Made by a program: the position numbers and the translations under genes. From Caenibius sp. WL (GTDB taxonomy: Bacteria > Pseudomonadota > Alphaproteobacteria > Sphingomonadales > Sphingomonadaceae): DNA of 64,000 nt. Shown piece by piece: positions 37,981-48,700 of the stretch. The stretch's first letter is position 1. Each line of letters begins with the position of its first letter. A model generated the notes under the pieces. It was not told the origin of the DNA and ran no database searches. It saw only the letters and a list, made by a program, of their open reading frames with translations. Location: the NCBI RefSeq assembly GCF_019803445.1, contig NZ_CP081844.1, positions 756,501 through 820,500 on the forward strand, read 5' to 3'.

Positions 37981-39171
37981 ATGGATTATATCGCCGCTAA
38001 AAGCCGTGTTCCGGCCATCAGTCTCTCCGCCCTTTTTCTCAAATTCCTGCGTTTCGGGTTTCTCGCCTTTGGCGGACCTGTGGCTCAGATCGCCATGCTG
38101 CGTCAGGCATTTGTGGAAGAAGAACAGTGGATTGACCGCTCACGGTTCAACAGGCTGCTCGCGGTGCTGCAGGTTCTGCCTGGACCTGAAGCCCATGAAC
38201 TGTGCGTTCACTTTGGCATGATCGCCCGGGGCCGCATCGGCGGGCTTCTGGCAGGGTTGGGTTTCATGCTGCCCGGCCTGGTGCTGATGCTCCTCGCCGG
38301 GTGGATCTATGTCACCTGGATTGCGGGACACGCGCTATGGGGTGGGCCGCTTCTCGGCATCCAGATCGCCGTGCTTGCGATCATCCTGCGGGCGGTCTTC
38401 CGTATCGGCGAACATATCCTGATGGATCGGCTGACCTGGGCAATCGCGCTTGGTAGCGCGTTGGCGACAGTCACGGATACGCCATTTTGGGTGCCACTGG
38501 TCCTTGGCGGCGCGATCTACGCATTCGCGGGCAAGCCTTTGCTGTCCGCGGCGGTCGCTGCTGCAGGCGCAGGCTTAATCGTCTATTTCCACCTCGCCCC
38601 AAGCGAGCAGGTGGTGCTGATTAGCGCCCATGAGCCGTCGACCGTCCTTGCTCTCTTCATCGCTGGCCTGAAGGGCGGGCTGCTGACCTTTGGCGGCGCG
38701 TACACCGCAATTCCCTATGTCCGCGCTGACACCGTGGGGCGGGGCTGGTTGGGCGACGGAACTTTTCTGGATGGGATCGCGCTGGCGGGAATTTTGCCGG
38801 CCCCACTCGTGATCTTTGCCACTTTCGTCGGCTATGTCGCCGGTGGACTACCCGGTGCGCTCGCGATCACCGCAGGGATGTTCCTGCCCGCCTTCGCTTT
38901 CTCGCTCATATTCTATGAGCGGTTGGAGGCTATCGTGGATCATCCCGCGCTTCAGCGGGCGCTGGAGGGCATGGCGGCGGCCGTAGTGGGTATTATCGGC
39001 GCGACGTTGCTGCAATTGGGCGAGGCGGCCTGGCTCCGCATATCCGCGCCGATTTCGGTGGTGATCCTCTTCGCCCTCGCTTTGTTGGCGGCATGGCGCT
39101 TGAAGGGTGCGTGGGTGACACCGGCGATCCTTGCAACCGGTGCGATCTTCGGGGCAGTCGTTGCGCTTTGA
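37981..39171 (+). CDS. chrA: Chromate transporter, long-chain CHR type
   Basis: 396-aa inner-membrane efflux protein with two homologous CHR domains. The N-half contains FLRFGFLAFGGPVAQIAMLR and VLQVLPGPEAHELCVHFG, the C-half GLKGGLLTFGGAYTAIPYVR and ALAGILPAPLVIFATFVGY. Each has the FGGP/FGGA and LPGP/LPAP motifs of the family. About ten to twelve membrane spans. No chrB regulator is adjacent, so chromate specificity rests on the family. Confidence 0.9.
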   Translation: MDYIAAKSRVPAISLSALFLKFLRFGFLAFGGPVAQIAMLRQAFVEEEQWIDRSRFNRLLAVLQVLPGPEAHELCVHFGMIARGRIGGLLAGLGFMLPGLVLMLLAGWIYVTWIAGHALWGGPLLGIQIAVLAIILRAVFRIGEHILMDRLTWAIALGSALATVTDTPFWVPLVLGGAIYAFAGKPLLSAAVAAAGAGLIVYFHLAPSEQVVLISAHEPSTVLALFIAGLKGGLLTFGGAYTAIPYVRADTVGRGWLGDGTFLDGIALAGILPAPLVIFATFVGYVAGGLPGALAITAGMFLPAFAFSLIFYERLEAIVDHPALQRALEGMAAAVVGIIGATLLQLGEAAWLRISAPISVVILFALALLAAWRLKGAWVTPAILATGAIFGAVVAL

Positions 39172-39331
39172 TCGATCTGCCACGCCCATCGATTTACAAA
39201 ACGCCATGGATGGCTTCACCTGCGATCAGCCTATCCTACATGGATTGCCATGATCGGGGAAACGGACAGGTTTCCTGTCTAAGCAGGCTTTGGTTAGTGG
39301 AAAATTAGGGGAAGAAAGGTAGAGCTGCATC

Positions 39332-40858
39332 ATGAAATGGATATATCTCATGCCTGCCCTGCTGGCTTCGGCATCCTGCAGCCCTTCGCCCGATGAACTG
39401 CTGACCAAAGCGAAAGAGGCTTATGCCGCCCACGACTATGCCGTGGCCCGGCTGCATCTGGCGGAGGCGGCTGAGGGAGCCCCTGGCAATCGCGAGATAT
39501 CGCTCTTGCGCGCGAAGACAGCGTTGGCGTTGGGGGATGGCGAAGGGGCCAGTATCGCGCTTGCGACGCTGGCGGCCGGAAAGCCCCCGCAGGGGGAGTT
39601 GGCCGAACTGGCGGCGGAGGCCGCGCTTCTGCGCCAGACCCCGGCCCAAGCGAGGCAATTCGTTGCCGCCAGCCAGTCTGCTGAAGCCTTCCGGTTGCGC
39701 GCGCTTGCCTTCCTGCAAGAACGCAATCTCGATGGGGCGCGGGAGCAGTTCCGGCAGGCAGTGGCTGCGGGCGGCAATGCGCGCGCCTTTGCTGACTATG
39801 CCCGGTTCCAGCTTCTCGAAGGGGATATCGGCGCGGCGCTGGACATGAGCAATCGCGCGTTCAAGGCTGCGCCCGATGGGCTGGATTCGCTATTGGTCGG
39901 CGGGCAGGTGGCTGCGGTGCGGGGCGATCTCGGACTTGCGCTCAAGCGCTATGAGCAGGCGGCGAAAAGCTACCCCACCAGTGTTGCGGCCAAGATCGGT
40001 CAGGCGGGTATTCTTGGCGATCTGGGGCGAACCGCTGAAATGGAAACGCAGCTTGCCGAACTGACCAAAGCCGGTGTCAGAAACCCCGAATTGACTTATC
40101 TTCAGGTGCGCGCCGCCGCCGCGCGCAAGGACTGGGGCAAAGTGCGCACGCTGATGCAGGCGGCCGAAGCAGATTTGCCGCGTTATGACCGCGCCCGGCT
40201 GCTCTATGGCGAAGCCTTGCTTCATCTGGGGCAGGTGGAGCAGGCAATCGCGCAGATCGGACCGATCGCGCGGGTGCAACCCGGCAACCGGATGGCACAG
40301 AGATTGCTGGCGGAAGCGCAGTTGGCAGCGGGCGATGCAAAGGGGGCGTTTGCCACTTTCCGCCCGGTGGCCAAGAGCGTCGAAGCGCGGCCCGAAGAAT
40401 TGCAGCTGATGGCGAAGATTGCCACGGCCGCCGGGGATGCATCCGCGGAAGAATATCGAAAGCGTGCTTCGCAGCCCGCGGTCCGGGCGCTCGCAGCCGA
40501 TCTGGCCGAGGCGGACAGCGCCATGCGCCAGGGCAACTGGGCGAAGGCGGTGGTTGCTTACGATCGGATACTCGGCAACACCGATGGCCGGAATGTCGTG
40601 GTGCTTAACAATGCCGCCTATGCCCATCTGATGCTGGGCAACCATGACAAGGCTTTGGGCTTCGCCAAGCGTGCGGTGGAACAGGCGCCCGACAACCCTT
40701 CGGTGCTCGACACGATGGGCTGGGCGACATTCAAGGCTGGGAAGAATCCGGCTGAAGCGCAGCGTTTTCTGCGCAAGGCGGCGGAAATCGCGCCTCAGAA
40801 CCGGACGATCGGGGCGCACCTTTCCGAAGTCGAGCGCGCCCTCAAGAATCGTGGTTAG
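39332..40858 (+). CDS. TPR-repeat protein, exported, possible lipoprotein
   Basis: 508 aa. The N-terminal export signal MKWIYLMPALLASASCSP ends with a cysteine at residue 16; the -3 Ser makes the lipobox imperfect. The rest is tandem tetratricopeptide helices (LLTKAKEAYAAHDYAVARLH, AVVAYDRILGNTDGRNVVVL, AYAHLMLGNHDKALGFAKRA). It is a shorter relative in style of the TPR lipoprotein PrsT found with PEP-CTERM/exosortase systems. The convergent neighbour is a PEP-CTERM protein, which supports that link; no exosortase is in the window. Confidence 0.8.
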   Translation: MKWIYLMPALLASASCSPSPDELLTKAKEAYAAHDYAVARLHLAEAAEGAPGNREISLLRAKTALALGDGEGASIALATLAAGKPPQGELAELAAEAALLRQTPAQARQFVAASQSAEAFRLRALAFLQERNLDGAREQFRQAVAAGGNARAFADYARFQLLEGDIGAALDMSNRAFKAAPDGLDSLLVGGQVAAVRGDLGLALKRYEQAAKSYPTSVAAKIGQAGILGDLGRTAEMETQLAELTKAGVRNPELTYLQVRAAAARKDWGKVRTLMQAAEADLPRYDRARLLYGEALLHLGQVEQAIAQIGPIARVQPGNRMAQRLLAEAQLAAGDAKGAFATFRPVAKSVEARPEELQLMAKIATAAGDASAEEYRKRASQPAVRALAADLAEADSAMRQGNWAKAVVAYDRILGNTDGRNVVVLNNAAYAHLMLGNHDKALGFAKRAVEQAPDNPSVLDTMGWATFKAGKNPAEAQRFLRKAAEIAPQNRTIGAHLSEVERALKNRG

Positions 40859-41571
40859 GCGGCAGCCGTCGCCTTGCGCTTGCGCCGGGTCATCAGACCG
40901 AGAGCGATGAGCCCGCCACCGAGGAGGCCGAGCACGCCCGGTTCCGGCACTTCGCCGCCCGAGCTGGAGGAACTGGTCGAGCTGGTCAGGCTGCCGATGC
41001 CGCTGGCCGAGGACACATTGCCTGCGCCCGAGACCGACTGGTAACGCACGTAGAAATCACCCAGCGTGACGTTGGACAAGGCGTTGGCGAACGTGAGGAT
41101 GAATGTCCCCGCACCGGTCAGGCCATCGGCGATGCCACCGCCGCCGCCGCCTGCGCAAGATCCGGTCGAGGCGTCCTTGAAGCACACGTCGATCGCGCCA
41201 ATTCCGTTGGGGTAGCTGCTGCCCACCGTGGTATAGGCGAACGCACCGGTGGAGGAAGCCCCCGTGATATTCGGATCGGTGTTGAAACCGAACGATGAAA
41301 TCCGCGAATTGACCGGGTCGCTGGTGGTGTTGGTGACGGAATAATCGAAGGTATACTGGTTCCCCGAAATCCCTGTCAGAGTGAACGTGGTCGACGCCGT
41401 CAACCCGTCGATCGACGGCGAGTTGGCGCCGGAGAACCCGTTGTAGTTGAACGTGTACGAATTGCCGATCGAGTTGGAATCGAGTGTGATCGTATCGGCA
41501 TAGGCCGGCGCGCTGGCGATGAGCGCGCTCGCAGCGAGGGACGATAACAGAAGCTTGGCACGTAAATTCAT
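40855..41571 (-). CDS. PEP-CTERM sorting-domain protein (cistern-like family)
   Basis: 238 aa from the ATG at 41571 (GGGAGG upstream). Signal peptide MNLRAKLLLSSLAASALIAS … AYA. The middle is Thr/Ser/Gly-rich beta sequence with CFKDASTGSCAGGGGGG, two cysteines as in the family I know as cistern PEP-CTERM proteins. The C-terminus is EVPEPGVLGLLGGG followed by a hydrophobic stretch and TRRKRK, the complete PEP-CTERM signal recognised by exosortase. Probably surface or matrix located. Its stop overlaps the convergent TPR stop by 3 nt. Confidence 0.88.
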   Translation of the reverse strand: MNLRAKLLLSSLAASALIASAPAYADTITLDSNSIGNSYTFNYNGFSGANSPSIDGLTASTTFTLTGISGNQYTFDYSVTNTTSDPVNSRISSFGFNTDPNITGASSTGAFAYTTVGSSYPNGIGAIDVCFKDASTGSCAGGGGGGIADGLTGAGTFILTFANALSNVTLGDFYVRYQSVSGAGNVSSASGIGSLTSSTSSSSSGGEVPEPGVLGLLGGGLIALGLMTRRKRKATAAA

Positions 41572-42764
41572 AACGACCTCCCAGAAGTTATCTGTCTTAA
41601 AGCAACCTTCGTGCCAATTGCGATTTTCAGCCATTTCGGCTCAAATGGCGGCTTTTCTACGTACTGATGTGTAAAATATTGCGACACATGCCGCGACAAC
41701 GAAACCTCGTTGCGCCCCCTCTGAGCGGAGCCGGGGGGACGCTTATTACGAGATGGGGAGAGGTTCGGCTGCAAGTGCCGGATCGTTCCGCATCTGCGAG
41801 GTTGAACTTACCCTCTCCCCTCGACGACTGTCGGCTTTGGGAGCACTGGTTCTAAAGCATCCGCCAGGCTACAAATCATCAGCTTATCAAAGGTAACTTA
41901 TCGCCTGCCCATTATGCGCAGCGGAAAATCCGATCATCGATCAGCACCCTCCTCCAACACGATCGTCTATCAGATTTCAGTGGCGAGCCGGATGTTTGGT
42001 TTGCTTCCAACGAGCGGTCCAGTTGGACGAGAGATACTCGGTCGCGCTCATGAAGGTTCGGATATACGTCTCATGAGGGTAAGAATGTGTCCCGTTTAGG
42101 GAAGAACAGGCATCATAACTCTCTACGAACTGCCTTGGTGAGGGCGGGAAAAACTGCCTCGGACTGACCGTTATATGGCTGAAACGCGGATGGTCAGGTG
42201 CTGCTTCTTCATCGTGACGTGGGATATTTCTAATATTTTCAGGCAATTAAAAGGATTGGAAAATTTTGAAGCGGTAGATCGTCACGGTATAAATCGCGGA
42301 ATAAAATTAATTGCCATGCTAACTTTCTGCCGTTCCCTGTTTCGAGTTGAAACACAATTTAACGATACAGGAGAAGCAAGAAATGTATTATTGAAAATAT
42401 CATATAGTTAATAGGAATTAAAATTCTAAAGATAGGCAATTTAAATTTCAAGATATGTAATTTTTACGCATGTCAAGCGATTCGAAGGTGAAGATCGGGG
42501 TAAATCCGTATAGTTTCGTGTTTGTGTGAGTAGTTAACGAACTTGTAATGAAGAAGGCTCCCTGCTCTCTTATGCGCATCAAGTTCTGCGAGTCGTGAAA
42601 AGACAGCAGATTGTACTTGGATTGAAAGTGCATTGGGCTTGGGAGTCAGTGCTGACATAGCACTGTGACACGATGAACGATGTGTTCGGCCGTTGTTGTC
42701 CAGTCCTACGCCCCGCTTGAATTGGGTGCTTCACCCAGTTTCGAAATTTTTAGGGGCAGGCAAG
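41572..42764. other. Long AT-rich intergenic region upstream of the adhesin gene
   Basis: About 1.2 kb without a credible gene. From 42180 to 42660 the sequence is far more AT-rich than any other part of the window (for example 42380-42470). Such islands often hold promoters for large surface-protein genes and binding sites for xenogeneic silencers such as MucR/Ros. No specific operator could be fixed. A direct repeat AACTGCCT occurs at about 42127 and 42151. Confidence 0.5.
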
Positions 42765-45700
42765 ATGGACAGCAACAAGTTCACTGTAACGGATGCTCAG
42801 AGCGCTCTGGACCAAGCTGCGGTGCAGTTGGCGGCCGATGGGCAGCATCTTGCGGGGGCAGGCAAGGGGAGCGGCCGGGCTGCTGTCGTCCTGACGGTAT
42901 CTGCCGACAATATCGTTGTCCTGCCTGCTGGCGTTTCCCTCGATGATATGCGTGCGATTGGGCGCGATCTTGTGGTGGATGGCCCGGATGGGGTGCGGTA
43001 TGTCATCCCCGGCGGGGCTGTCGATGTGCCGCAAATCGTGGTCGACGGGGTAACCATTCCGCCTTTGAACCTGGCGGCGTTGCTGATCGGTAACGAACCG
43101 CAGCCGGCGGCGGGGCGCCCGCAGAGTTCCGGCGGCAACTTCGCCGATCCCACCGGCCCGATCCAGGATGCTTATGCACTGGGCGATCTGCTGCCCTACA
43201 CGGAATTGCAGTTCCCGAGACCGGAGCATGAAGAACTCTTTTTGCCCATCGATCGCGAGCCGACGACTGAGGTAAATTCGCTCGTCCAACTCGATGACGA
43301 TGTCCTCCTGGGCGGCAATCCCGGCGGTGTCGGCGATGATGCGGACAGCGTGAATGCCACCGGCATTCTATCGGGTTCCGGCGGTGACGGCGATCTGACT
43401 TTCGCGCTGACCGGGGCTGTCCTGCCGGCGGATGGCGGTTTCGCGATTGCTTCGAACAATGGCCAGACGCTGGTCATCAGCCAGAATGGCGTAAATGTGC
43501 TGCAAGTGGTCGTCAATCCCGACACCGGCGCCTACACGATCACGCAACTGGCGCCGATCCAGCACCCGCAGGGGCAGGATGAAAACAATCTCGATGTGAT
43601 CGTCACTTATACCGTCACCGATGCCGACGGCGACAGCGCGGCTGGCACGCTGCCGATCAATATCGACGATGATACGCCTGTGGCCACCGATGATGCGGCG
43701 AATCTTATCGCAGGAGGGCCGTCATCCGTGACCTTGGATGTCGATACGAACGATGCCCCTGGCGCGGATGGGACGGGGAGTCGTGTCTTCGACACTCTCG
43801 TGGGAGTCTACGGCACTCTGACGCTGAATGCGGATGGGACTCAGACTTATACGCTGAATGCCACTGGCCAAGTTGCGATCAATGCCTTGGCTGACGGAGC
43901 AACGCTGCAGGATGTGTTCCCCTATACGCTGATCGATGGCGATGGTGACGGCGACAGGGCAGTCCTGACCGTGACGCTGACCGGTGTGAATGATCCGCCT
44001 GTGGTGACGGTCGATCCGGGCAACCCGGTCGGCGCGAATGATATGGTTCTGGAATCGGGTCTTCCGACGGGCTCGACGGCGGGCACGGGGCATATTGCCA
44101 CGGGCACGTTCACGCTGTCGGATCCCGATGGTCTGGCGACATTGCAGAGCGTGACGTTCAATGGCGGCAGCCCGGTTGCGATCGGCAGCCTGGTGGGCAC
44201 GGTGATCCACGGCGCGTACGGCGATCTGGAGATTACCGGCTACAATGCGGGAACCGGGGTTGCGACCTACACCTATACGCTGACTTCGGCGACGGTGGAC
44301 GGCCCGGGGACCGAGAGCGATGCGTTCACGCTGACGGTGTCTGACGGGGCGGCGTCTTCGGCTCCGGCGACGATCACGATTGAGATCGTCGATGATGTTC
44401 CGCATGCGGTGAACGACGGTCCGTATGTGGTGACGGAAGATGCGGCGCCGAATGTCGTGTCGGGCAATGTGCTGACGAACGACCTGCACCCCAACGGTCA
44501 GCCGGGCGCGGACGGCAAGGTTCCGGCAGTGACCTGGAGCGCGGGCGATGCGGCGGCGATCGCGGCGCTGAACACGTACGGCACGCTGGTGCAGAACGGT
44601 GACGGGACGTGGAGCTACACGCTGGACAACAGCCGTGCGGCGACGCAGGCGCTGGGCGCGGGGTTCAGCCAGGACTACGTGCTGCATTACACGATGCAGG
44701 ACGGGGACAACGATCCTGCGGATGCGACGCTGACGATCACGGTCAAGGGGGCGGACGACAGCGCTTCGGTGGTGACGTCGGCCACGCTGCTGAACCCGGA
44801 CAATACGGTCTACGAAGCGGGCCTGAACCCGAGTGGCTCGGAAGCGGCGACGAGCAAGGAAACGGACACGGGCAGCTTCACGGTCTCGGCCACGGACGGG
44901 ATCAGCACGGTTGTGATCGGCGGGACGTCGTTCACGCTGGCGCAGGTCATGGCGTTCGGGACGACCAACGGAGTGGTCGATACGGGCGAAGGGACGCTGA
45001 CGCTGACGGGCTATTCGGGGACGGGTTCCTCGGGGACGATCAGCTACAGCTACACGCTGAAAGCGACGATCGACAACGACACCAAGCCGGGTGCGACCGG
45101 TGACCACTTCGACGACAGCGTCACGCTGACGGTGAACGGGGCGGGCGGCACGAGCGCCAGCGACACGCTGGTGGTGCGGATCGTCGACGATGTGCCGCAT
45201 GCGGTGAACGATGGTCCGTATGTGGTGACGGAAGATGCGGCGCCGAATGTCGTGTCGGGCAATGTGCTGACGAACGACCTGCACCCCAACGGTCAGCCGG
45301 GCGCGGACGGCAAGGTTCCGGCAGTGACCTGGAGCGCGGGCGATGCGGCGGCGATCGCGGCGCTGAACACGTACGGCACGCTGGTGCAGAACGGTGACGG
45401 GACGTGGAGCTACACGCTGGACAACAGCCGTGCGGCGACGCAGGCGCTGGGCGCGGGGTTCAGCCAGGACTACGTGCTGCATTACACGATGCAGGACGGG
45501 GACAACGATCCTGCGGATGCGACGCTGACGATCACGGTCAAGGGGGCGGACGACAGCGCTTCGGTGGTGACGTCGGCCACGCTGCTGAACCCGGACAATA
45601 CGGTCTACGAAGCGGGCCTGAACCCGAGTGGCTCGGAAGCGGCGACGAGCAAGGAAACGGACACGGGCAGCTTCACGGTCTCGGCCACGGACGGGATCAG

Positions 45701-48700
45701 CACGGTTGTGATCGGCGGGACGTCGTTCACGCTGGCGCAGGTCATGGCGTTCGGGACGACCAACGGAGTGGTCGATACGGGCGAAGGGACGCTGACGCTG
45801 ACGGGCTATTCGGGGACGGGTTCCTCGGGGACGATCAGCTACAGCTACACGCTGAAAGCGACGATCGACAACGACACCAAGCCGGGTGCGACCGGTGACC
45901 ACTTCGACGACAGCGTCACGCTGACGGTGAACGGGGCGGGCGGCACGAGCGCCAGCGACACGCTGGTGGTGCGGATCGTCGACGATGTTCCGCATGCGGT
46001 GAACGACGGTCCGTATGTGGTGACGGAAGATGCGGCGCCGAATGTCGTGTCGGGCAATGTGCTGACGAACGACCTGCACCCCAACGGTCAGCCGGGCGCG
46101 GACGGCAAGGTTCCGGCAGTGACCTGGAGCGCGGGCGATGCGGCGGCGATCGCGGCGCTGAACACGTACGGCACGCTGGTGCAGAACGGTGACGGGACGT
46201 GGAGCTACACGCTGGACAACAGCCGTGCGGCGACGCAGGCGCTGGGCGCGGGGTTCAGCCAGGACTACGTGCTGCATTACACGATGCAGGACGGGGACAA
46301 CGATCCTGCGGATGCGACGCTGACGATCACGGTCAAGGGGGCGGACGACAGCGCTTCGGTGGTGACGTCGGCCACGCTGCTGAACCCGGACAATACGGTC
46401 TACGAAGCGGGCCTGAACCCGAGTGGCTCGGAAGCGGCGACGAGCAAGGAAACGGACACGGGCAGCTTCACGGTCTCGGCCACGGACGGGATCAGCACGG
46501 TTGTGATCGGCGGGACGTCGTTCACGCTGGCGCAGGTCATGGCGTTCGGGACGACCAACGGAGTGGTCGATACGGGCGAAGGGACGCTGACGCTGACGGG
46601 CTATTCGGGGACGGGTTCCTCGGGGACGATCAGCTACAGCTACACGCTGAAAGCGACGATCGACAACGACACCAAGCCGGGTGCGACCGGTGACCACTTC
46701 GACGACAGCGTCACGCTGACGGTGAACGGGGCGGGCGGCACGAGCGCCAGCGACACGCTGGTGGTGCGGATCGTCGACGATGTTCCGCATGCGGTGAACG
46801 ACGGTCCGTATGTGGTGACGGAAGATGCGGCGCCGAATGTCGTGTCGGGCAATGTGCTGACGAACGACCTGCACCCCAACGGTCAGCCGGGCGCGGACGG
46901 CAAGGTTCCGGCAGTGACCTGGAGCGCGGGCGATGCGGCGGCGATCGCGGCGCTGAACACGTACGGCACGCTGGTGCAGAACGGTGACGGGACGTGGAGC
47001 TACACGCTGGACAACAGCCGTGCGGCGACGCAGGCGCTGGGCGCGGGGTTCAGCCAGGACTACGTGCTGCATTACACGATGCAGGACGGGGACAACGATC
47101 CTGCGGATGCGACGCTGACGATCACGGTCAAGGGGGCGGACGACAGCGCTTCGGTGGTGACGTCGGCCACGCTGCTGAACCCGGACAATACGGTCTACGA
47201 AGCGGGCCTGAACCCGAGTGGCTCGGAAGCGGCGACGAGCAAGGAAACGGACACGGGCAGCTTCACGGTCTCGGCCACGGACGGGATCAGCACGGTTGTG
47301 ATCGGCGGGACGTCGTTCACGCTGGCGCAGGTCATGGCGTTCGGGACGACCAACGGAGTGGTCGATACGGGCGAAGGGACGCTGACGCTGACGGGCTATT
47401 CGGGGACGGGTTCCTCGGGGACGATCAGCTACAGCTACACGCTGAAAGCGACGATCGACAACGACACCAAGCCGGGTGCGACCGGTGACCACTTCGACGA
47501 CAGCGTCACGCTGACGGTGAACGGGGCGGGCGGCACGAGCGCCAGCGACACGCTGGTGGTGCGGATCGTCGACGATGTTCCGCATGCGGTGAACGACGGT
47601 CCGTATGTGGTGACGGAAGATGCGGCGCCGAATGTCGTGTCGGGCAATGTGCTGACGAACGACCTGCACCCCAACGGTCAGCCGGGCGCGGACGGCAAGG
47701 TTCCGGCAGTGACCTGGAGCGCGGGCGATGCGGCGGCGATCGCGGCGCTGAACACGTACGGCACGCTGGTGCAGAACGGTGACGGGACGTGGAGCTACAC
47801 GCTGGACAACAGCCGTGCGGCGACGCAGGCGCTGGGCGCGGGGTTCAGCCAGGACTACGTGCTGCATTACACGATGCAGGACGGGGACAACGATCCTGCG
47901 GATGCGACGCTGACGATCACGGTCAAGGGGGCGGACGACAGCGCTTCGGTGGTGACGTCGGCCACGCTGCTGAACCCGGACAATACGGTCTACGAAGCGG
48001 GCCTGAACCCGAGTGGCTCGGAAGCGGCGACGAGCAAGGAAACGGACACGGGCAGCTTCACGGTCTCGGCCACGGACGGGATCAGCACGGTTGTGATCGG
48101 CGGGACGTCGTTCACGCTGGCGCAGGTCATGGCGTTCGGGACGACCAACGGAGTGGTCGATACGGGCGAAGGGACGCTGACGCTGACGGGCTATTCGGGG
48201 ACGGGTTCCTCGGGGACGATCAGCTACAGCTACACGCTGAAAGCGACGATCGACAACGACACCAAGCCGGGTGCGACCGGTGACCACTTCGACGACAGCG
48301 TCACGCTGACGGTGAACGGGGCGGGCGGCACGAGCGCCAGCGACACGCTGGTGGTGCGGATCGTCGACGATGTTCCGCATGCGGTGAACGACGGTCCGTA
48401 TGTGGTGACGGAAGATGCGGCGCCGAATGTCGTGTCGGGCAATGTGCTGACGAACGACCTGCACCCCAACGGTCAGCCGGGCGCGGACGGCAAGGTTCCG
48501 GCAGTGACCTGGAGCGCGGGCGATGCGGCGGCGATCGCGGCGCTGAACACGTACGGCACGCTGGTGCAGAACGGTGACGGGACGTGGAGCTACACGCTGG
48601 ACAACAGCCGTGCGGCGACGCAGGCGCTGGGCGCGGGGTTCAGCCAGGACTACGTGCTGCATTACACGATGCAGGACGGGGACAACGATCCTGCGGATGC

